In this document: in pieces, positions 57,679 to 64,000 of the stretch
How positions within the stretch are numbered: position 1 is the stretch's first letter
How the letters are laid out: every line of letters begins with the position of its first letter
Assembly: GCA_022813625.1 (NCBI GenBank)
Contig: JAKLMB010000041.1
Coordinates: forward strand, 1 to 64,000
Source: Aaosphaeria pasadenensis
Lineage: Eukaryota > Ascomycota > Dothideomycetes > Pleosporales
Length of the DNA: 64,000 bases
Reading direction: 5' to 3'
Program-made: the position numbers and the translations under genes
The notes under the pieces: generated by a model
Database searches by the model: none
Told to the model about the DNA's origin: nothing
Seen by the model: the letters and a program-made list of their open reading frames with translations, nothing else

Positions 57679-59025
57679 TTAAATATAAGACACCTTGACT
57701 CCCATGCCGACGGTGCGGCGGATCTTCATCCACATCTCGCTCAACGTCCGCTTGATCCGCTCGCGGAGGTCTCGTCGTCCAAACGCCAATGCAAATGCTA
57801 ACAGGAAAAGAACAAATCGGAAAAAGGCCATCGGATTCGTGGTGACAGACTGTGCCGTGCTCGATATCGCTTGTTGCATCGACGCAAACATGGCCGAGGC
57901 TCGGTGGTAGAAACTGGGAGGCGGACTGACCGCCTTTTTGGCTGGACGTGATGCGCGTGATGATGCTGGTGACGGCGCCTGGCGGCTCTGCGTTTTCCTG
58001 AACACCTCGTCAGACCCTATGGGCTGCCGCCTGTTCTCCTCTTCCCGTTTCCGTCGTTCATCCTCGGCCCGTGACTGTTCTAACCGGCGGGCCTCTGACT
58101 CTTTGCGGCGTTGCTCCATCTGTTCCTGCTGCTGCTGGCGTAGTTTGGCTTCCCGGATCTCCGTCTCCTCCTTCTCTTCTTTCAGACTATGCAGGGCAAG
58201 CAAGAATGCTTCCTTGCGTTCGTCGTCGAGGACCTCACTCATGCTAATGAACTCGCGAGCGTAGTCCCATTCCTCATTCCTCGGCAGGACGTGAAGGGTG
58301 TAGAGCTCGAGCAGCTTCAGTCGTGTGTTGAGGTCGCGAGGTGTGCTGGTGCCATTGTTGTGTTGGCTATGTCTTCGCTGCATGTAGGAGGGTGATTGCA
58401 TGTGAGAAGACACATCGAAGGTCGGATTAGCCGAGGCGGAAAGGTATGTCTCCATGCGCTGCTGGTTGAGTCTCTGTGATGGTGAATGCGTGAGGAGGAG
58501 GGTTGACCTGCATGCCTGTCAGCTAGATCCTATTTGCACATATCCAAGGAGGTCTTACAAGTTCACCACGACTTCTGCGTCGACGTCTCCCTCGACACCG
58601 GCATATCCGTCGCGGACGACGTCCTCCCAAACGCTCCCATCGCGACACTTCGACACCAATGCCTTCCATGTCGTGCTTCCGAATGCATGTTTCCCTTCTT
58701 CTGCACCCAGTTCTACTACCGCATTGAGGAACGTCAAATAGAAGCTCCAGACCTTGACCCGGGTTCCCCGCGAGGCATTGGCGATCGGGGCAAAGCCCGA
58801 TAGATCACCATTGTACGAGCCATTGACGTCCTCCTGGGCCGGTGGGGTTATGATGGGTTGAATGGTCGAGAGAGCCTCGGGCAAGCGACGCGTGAGGAAT
58901 AGTTGAGCAGCCTGTCGATAGGCTTTGGCGATCTGTGAGGATTGCTGTCGGCTGCCGGATAGGGAGGACACGGAGGATTCGAGCAGGCGCGAGCTGTTCA
59001 TCGCGTCAAAGGACGAGACAGCCAT
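57679..59025 (-). CDS. PEX26-like tail-anchored peroxin
   Basis: Candidate receptor on the peroxisome that recruits the PEX1-PEX6 AAA complex. Two exons (58559-59025, 57679-58507), a 51-nt intron, 431 aa. Seen: helical N-terminal half starting MAVSSFDAMNSSRLLESSVS with a repeated-helix stretch (AKAYRQAAQLFLTRRLPEAL), SRGTRVKVWSFYLTFLNAVV, a long charged coiled coil (KEEKEETEIREAKLRQQQQE onwards), a basic Ser/Pro linker, one hydrophobic segment near the C-terminus (FFRFVLFLLAFALAFG) and a strongly basic tail. A single C-terminal anchor followed by a basic tail fits filamentous-fungal PEX26, but the call is from overall architecture and partial resemblance, not a signature motif. Confidence 0.6.
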
Positions 59026-59640
59026 GGTGGAGGATAGCTGCAGTATTCAAGATGGTGTCGCGGGTATACGACCGACCATGACTCCTGGGAGGAGGTAGGG
59101 AGAGGGAGAGAAGGACGTGTTCCTGGCGTTGTGAGGAATGTGATGATGTCCTCAATACCTCGGCTGACCGACGGTAGCAAATTGCTTGGCAAAATAAACA
59201 GCCACAGACGATCAACAACCTCGCCGCACTAACCTCATCTCACCTCAACCTAAACATCCCTCTCACATGACCACGATCATCACATCGCACCGCTTGTGAG
59301 CCGCATTTACAGTGCTAACGTCGCAACAGGCAAACAAACATTAAGACTTCACCTTTGATTGACCTGGTTGAGCTCCCACGCAAGCAAACCAACACACCCC
59401 ATTTGTCTCGGATTGCCTCCCGCACTGACTGACTGTTCGCCCACTCACCTCACAGCTCAGGCAATCACTGCGCCCTTGATGTACGAGACTTCCCCAGGCA
59501 TTCATCGTTCTTATAATACATCCGGGGGCACCTACCCTCATCGCCCGTGGTAATCTCCCTTCATCTTTCTATATCCGTGCAGGAGCCTTGATTCTAACAA
59601 CATCGTTGGCGTGATCGATATACCTCTCTGCATCATCACC
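59026..59640. other. Divergent promoter region
   Basis: Between the PEX26-like gene and the ribonuclease gene. No coding frame with support. Confidence 0.5.
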
Positions 59641-61583
59641 ATGGAGGTCGATAACATCTCCTTTCCCCACCATCTTCTGGGTATAATTCTAGCGATAGCA
59701 GATTCAGATCTTGTATCTTTTGACCTGGAACTCTCCGGAATACCCTCACGGATACCGAGTTTTCCACGAGCTCGCGGTAGGGCATCGCTCGAAGATCGTT
59801 ATCTTGAATGCAAGGCTGGCGCCGAGAGGTAAAATCCCCGGCAAACGCGCTCCATCTTGCAATGACTAATCCGAACAGATATCAAATCCTGCAGGTGGGT
59901 ATTACGTGCGCCCATTTCGATTATATAGCCAACAAATATGTCCTGCGACCGTACAATATCAATATAAGTCCTCTCGTCGAAGAACGTCTTGACATCGAAC
60001 GCGAGGTATCATTCCAAACAGGCGCAATATCGTTCTTGCTTGAACATGGTTTCGAATTCAACCTACCTTTCACGAGAGGAGTGCAATATCTTTCGAGAGC
60101 CGAGGCCGCACGAGCACAGCAATTGGCCAACGACCGCTTCGACAAGAAAAATCACGTCGATGACCTCCAGCTAAAGGAGACCGACGTGGACTCGCTAGAC
60201 TTCGTTCGCCGCGTAAGAGATGCAATCACGAAGTGGAAGAAGTCCTCCAAGGGTTCACTGGAGATCACCACTCACACTGGACTCAAGGTGCAGCCCGAGC
60301 TTCCTGCAATCACTCGCTTCGAGAAACGTCTCGTGCATCAGCTCGTGCGTGCCGAATTCCGTGACCTTGTGACACTATCAAAGCCGGACCACATCCGTAT
60401 AATTCATTTCGATGCAGACCGAGAGGCCGACAACGCCCGCAGAATGAAGAAGAGAGTGAAGGAGCAGATCCTGAGGCAAACAGGCTTCCGATGGGTGGTA
60501 GAAGCTTTGGCTGGTGGTTCTCTCCAAGAGCTCGACCCTGTATATTTCGCGAAAGATACCACGGGCATGGTCATCGCTGCCGATCTCGATAGCATCAAGC
60601 ACCGGTTCAGGCGAGCGCAGGACCAGCTTAGCCGAGCGCAGCCCATCCTCGTTGGACACAACATGTTTACTGATATAGTCTACTTCTACAAGACGTTTAT
60701 AGGAGATCTACCAGATACTCTGGGTGAGTTCTGCAGTGCAGTCCATAAGATTTTCCCCAGGATCATCGATACCAAGTACCTGGCAACCTTCGACGGTGGG
60801 GATTTGAATGCGTCGCCCCCTTTGCAGGAGATTTCGGAGAGTCTCAAAACTCAACTCTTCCCGAAAATCGGTAAGTTGCATCTATTGGATTTAAGTCATC
60901 AGAGAAATCTAACTCCTGGTACAGCTACCCACGCTCACCATACCAAGTATCACGACACCGAAGCGTTCCATGAGGCAGGATACGACAGTCTTTTGACAGC
61001 CACTGTCATGATCCGTTTGTCGGCAAAGCTAAATGCCACCATGTATAAGTCGTCTCCGCCGTCCTTGGCTTCAGGCTCCCTTGATAGCTTCAAGACCGCA
61101 ATCGAGGAAAACCCACTTTTGCTTGATGGCCGTGACAAGCCTGAGAGGCCAGTCACACTGCCACCCATCGATGATTCACAGTCGCATGCAGCGCTAATAT
61201 CGCTTGATTCCCTCCACATCTCAGATACGGACCAGAAGAACAAGAAAAGAGAAAGAAGTAGAAGAAGGAAGGATCGCGCATCGAATGAGAAAGACAGCCA
61301 GAAATTTGCGACGTCCAACATCTTCGAGGGCTTACGTGCCTTGAATTCAACAGCCCTAGACTCACCAGAGGATGATGATGGCAGTGTATCACCCGATGGT
61401 GGCATTCCTACTTGGGGGCACGCTGACGACTCTCTGGCGCAAACGATCAATGAAATCGAAAGAGATCCCATGGAGCTTTTGCCTCCGCCCGATTCCGCCT
61501 TCTGGGAAGATTTTGGAAATCGTCTCCGGATCTTCGGTACCCAAGAGGCTGTTCTAAGAATTGCGGATTGGGTGAAGGCATGA
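59641..61583 (+). CDS. CAF1-family 3'-5' ribonuclease, PARN-like
   Basis: Predicted DEDDh exoribonuclease acting on poly(A) or small-RNA 3' ends. Three exons (59641-59828, 59879-60870, 60925-61583), introns of 50 and 54 nt, 612 aa. Seen: catalytic D and E in SFDLELSGI near residue 30; a helical insert (about 150-260) in place of an R3H domain; the second catalytic Asp in LVGHNMFTDIVYFYKTF; His and the third Asp in HEAGYDSLLTATVMIRLS. The C-terminus holds a basic patch (KKRERSRRRKDR), a possible nuclear signal, and an RNA-binding-like end (FWEDFGNRLRIFGTQEAVLR). The second intron is a multiple of three and stop-free, so the retained form would add 18 residues between KI and THAHH. Start ATG chosen because MEVDNISF directly precedes the nuclease domain. 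Confidence 0.85.
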
Positions 61584-61996
61584 AGGGTAGGAGTGGATCT
61601 GTAACCCTCCAACTAGTATGGGTACAACGCTTTGCCTCTGAAGTCGACGGCCACTGCTGTTGGCTATGCTGAGCTATCCCCCGGCCCTAGCAATGAACAT
61701 AGAGGCTGGTAGGTGGCAATGATTACGAACTGGAGGCAAGCTATGAAATGAAGTCTTTCAAGACGACACGACAATGTCACATTCGACCCAAAGAATGCAA
61801 AGTTGAGTGAGACCTCCAATTTTGAGATCTGACTATGACTGCTATGATATTTACAAGAAGTGAAGAAGAATATATGTACAATAATCGAACGTCCCCGAAA
61901 CCTCTACCTCGTTCCTTTTATGTGACCAACGCATGTTTGCGATGATACTAACAACCACGGAGTTCTCTCCTCGGCACGTTTGAGACAATTGTCTCT
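61584..61996. other. Convergent intergenic region
   Basis: 3' flanks of the ribonuclease and metalloprotease genes. Nothing else seen. Confidence 0.5.
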
Positions 61997-62980
61997 TTAC
62001 AATCCGTACCTGGACTTGATGTTCCTCCACCAGTCCCTGGCCATCCAGGCATCGAATTCAGTGATCTGGGTAGCGCTGCCGGCCAACATGATGAAGTTGG
62101 TGACGCCGCTGGGGGTCCAGTCGTAGAAGTCATCAAGGGCGAAGGTGTGGCCAAGCTCGTGCAGAACGATGTGGACGTTGTCAGAGTCAAGCAACTGCAT
62201 GAAGTATTCCTGACCGACGCGCTGGCCCCAGTCACCTCCTGCACCACCCTGCATGCCGGGAGTCAACCAAAGTGATTGGTCTATTCGCAGATTGTCAGTG
62301 ACTTTTCAAGGAAATCAGTGGGCGAACATACCGTAATGGCGAGCAGCGCCAGCAGCACACTGGCTGTAATCACCGTTCTGGTGGAAGAACCTTCCACACT
62401 TGGGGTCACACTCAGGGACACCCTCGGAATCCTTGGTGGTGTAGACCTGGATTCCGCTAGTATCACCCTGCAGGATGTTCTTGTTCTGCACTGCCCAGCC
62501 CACAACCTTGACGGGAACGGTTGAGTACGGGAAGCCTTCGAACCCAGCAAGGATATCAATCCACTTCTTAAACTGCCTCTGGATCGCCTTCTCCACCTTG
62601 GCCCTCTGGTCGGCCGTAACGGGCTTGGTACCCTCCCACCTGACGCAGTAGTTGATCTTGCCCTTGGCCGCCATCACCTGGTCGTATCCGTAGTTCTTGA
62701 ACCCGAGCGGGTTGGAGTACGTGCTCATCTGGTGGTCCCAGACCTGCTTGAGGGGGGTCACGAGGTTGGACGGCGGGTTCCATTTCTTCTGGTTGAGGTC
62801 ACGCTTGGATGAGGAGACGACGTTGGCCCAGGCGTTGCTGTCGTTGAACTCATGCGGAGCCTCGTCGAACTTGCAGACTGGCGCACGTTTTCCGAGACCA
62901 GACTGGTGGACGGTGGGGAGGGTGCCGGCGAGCGCAGTGCTCGTGAGCAGAACGGTCGAGAGAGCGAAAGAGGCCTTCAT
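61997..62980 (-). CDS. Secreted zinc metalloprotease-like protein
   Basis: Two exons (62332-62980, 61997-62280), a 51-nt intron, 310 aa. Seen: signal peptide MKASFALSTVLLTSTALAG, a short pro-segment ending near the dibasic KR of LGKRAPVCKF (a likely kexin site), five or more Cys residues suited to disulfides, and the zinc-binding motif HELGH followed by TFALDDFYD near residue 256. The motif H-E-x-x-H plus a downstream Asp resembles small fungal metallopeptidases of the H-E-x-x-H clans. A conserved IMLAGSATQITEFDAWMARDWW end follows. The peptidase role is likely; substrate is unknown. I cannot place it in a numbered MEROPS family with confidence. Confidence 0.8.
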
Positions 62981-64000
62981 GGTTTAAGTGGGATGGTTGA
63001 TTCGGTTTGGTCTGATGTATTGTATGAATGGAAGATTGGTGCCTGACCGAGTAATTCGAGACGAATTGCGAGTGTACTAATAGTATGAAAACGAATGTGA
63101 AAGTGTCAACAACGAACGAAAAGAAGAGCTGGCTTCAACGAGATATCTCTGAATCAACCCATGAGGGAGCGAAGCCAATGTATTTAAACACCCTCGTCCG
63201 TACAATCTAGACGCCATCTATCCATCAATCGCATGTTCCCTTTCTCCACCCACGCATCTAGCGTCTACCCTATTCTATCCCAATTCATTTCACTTCATTT
63301 CCCCATCGAAGAAACAGAAGACGAAAGAAGCACGCACACACCCTCCAATAACCCGATGTTTGTTTCAAACACACAAGTAGCGGCCGGCCGGGCCAAGACA
63401 TTCCCAAAGCGTGCGTCTTGGCCCGCCTCTACTCACCTCACCTCCCGCCCGCTAACCGCAACGCATGAATGACAACCACCTAGTCTCTGTGGAAAACAAT
63501 CTAGCTATCAATTTAATCGCGGCGCAGAAATTTAACGACGGATTCGGGCGGAGGAAGCAACGAGCGAGTGATGCGAGTTTCGATTTCGCCGTGTTGGTTT
63601 TTTTTCTCCTTTCCAATCATGCAGGTAACTATAGAGGCAAATTAATGACATGCAGACACGGAAAATTCTACGCGAGATGTCGTCGTTTATTGCTTGTACG
63701 AGCGAGTACCGGGTTCCCCGCAATATGTGATATTAACAGCATCGCATGCATGCATATAGTTATAGGTCAGGTAGACAGGTCACAGATGTCTTCTGTATAA
63801 CCGTCCAAGGGAACACAACACGAGAAGAGGAAGACAATACGCCCTATACGGCTTACACATCCAAGAGAACCGACTCCCGCTGGTGGAATTATTATGCTGG
63901 AAATGAAGGGAGGGGGCCGAGACCTTCGTTGGGGCGTTGGAGGGAAAAAGTCATGATCCCGCGCGTCGATCAAACGCTTTCGTGGAACCAGCGTTGGGAT
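62981..64000. other. Right-edge intergenic region
   Basis: Promoter of the metalloprotease gene and about 0.9 kb to the window end. Short frames have no motif support. A gene starting beyond the edge cannot be excluded. Confidence 0.5.

Noticed and set aside
1..64000. CRISPR arrays, rRNA genes, insertion sequences, retroelement ends
   Set aside because: None seen. No spaced direct-repeat arrays or long terminal repeats were recognised; tRNA genes could not be reliably excluded by eye.

Overview
The window is nuclear DNA of a filamentous ascomycete (Pezizomycotina). Almost every gene is split by short GT-AG introns, mostly 48 to 76 nt, with CTAAC/CTGAC-type branch sites. Gene content also fits: zinc-cluster and C2H2 regulators with a fungal-specific domain, a PDR-type ABC transporter, two P450s, a NACHT-ankyrin protein, a PL20 lyase and a filamentous-fungal peroxin-26-like protein. 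I rebuilt splice structures by hand and checked that exon lengths sum to whole codons. I cannot name the species.

Layout. 1-12.4 kb: squalene epoxidase (erg1, minus), a single-pass membrane protein (minus), an ADP-sugar NUDIX hydrolase (plus) and a secreted PL20 lyase (plus), separated by long gene-poor stretches. 12.9-14.4 kb: an unusual multi-zinc-finger protein. 15.1-33.6 kb: a compact group of eight genes: C2H2 regulator, aspartate-type aminotransferase, DHDPS-class aldolase, DAL5-type MFS carrier, 5-oxoprolinase, Baeyer-Villiger-type flavin monooxygenase and two beta-hydroxyacid dehydrogenases. 34.2-35.9 kb: a P450. 37.0-50.1 kb: a PDR-type ABC transporter divergent from a Zn2Cys6 regulator, then an amino-acid/amine permease and a second P450. 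50.3-63.0 kb: PEX11-like, NACHT-ankyrin, PEX26-like, PARN/CAF1-like ribonuclease and a secreted zinc metalloprotease.

The main discovery candidate is in 15.1-33.8 kb. A 12-bp inverted repeat, GTGGWGCWCCAC with close variants, lies in every promoter region of the eight-gene group: both divergent intergenic regions, the MFS promoter, both dehydrogenase promoters and, in a variant form, the promoter of the C2H2 regulator itself. I did not see the palindrome in other intergenic regions. The half-site GTGGAG is what the general zinc-finger recognition code suggests for the two fingers of the cluster's own C2H2 protein (RSENLER reads GAG; RRDICKR reads GNG). This suggests a self-regulated catabolic regulon. 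The enzyme set could take up a substituted 5-oxoproline or related lactam, open it to a glutamate analogue, transaminate it, split it with the aldolase and reduce the products. That pathway is inference.

A weaker second set of shared promoter words (CCGGAGCG, GGCCGCAGAC, CCCGTGCGG) links the ABC transporter/Zn2Cys6 regulator intergenic region with the promoters of the permease and the second P450.
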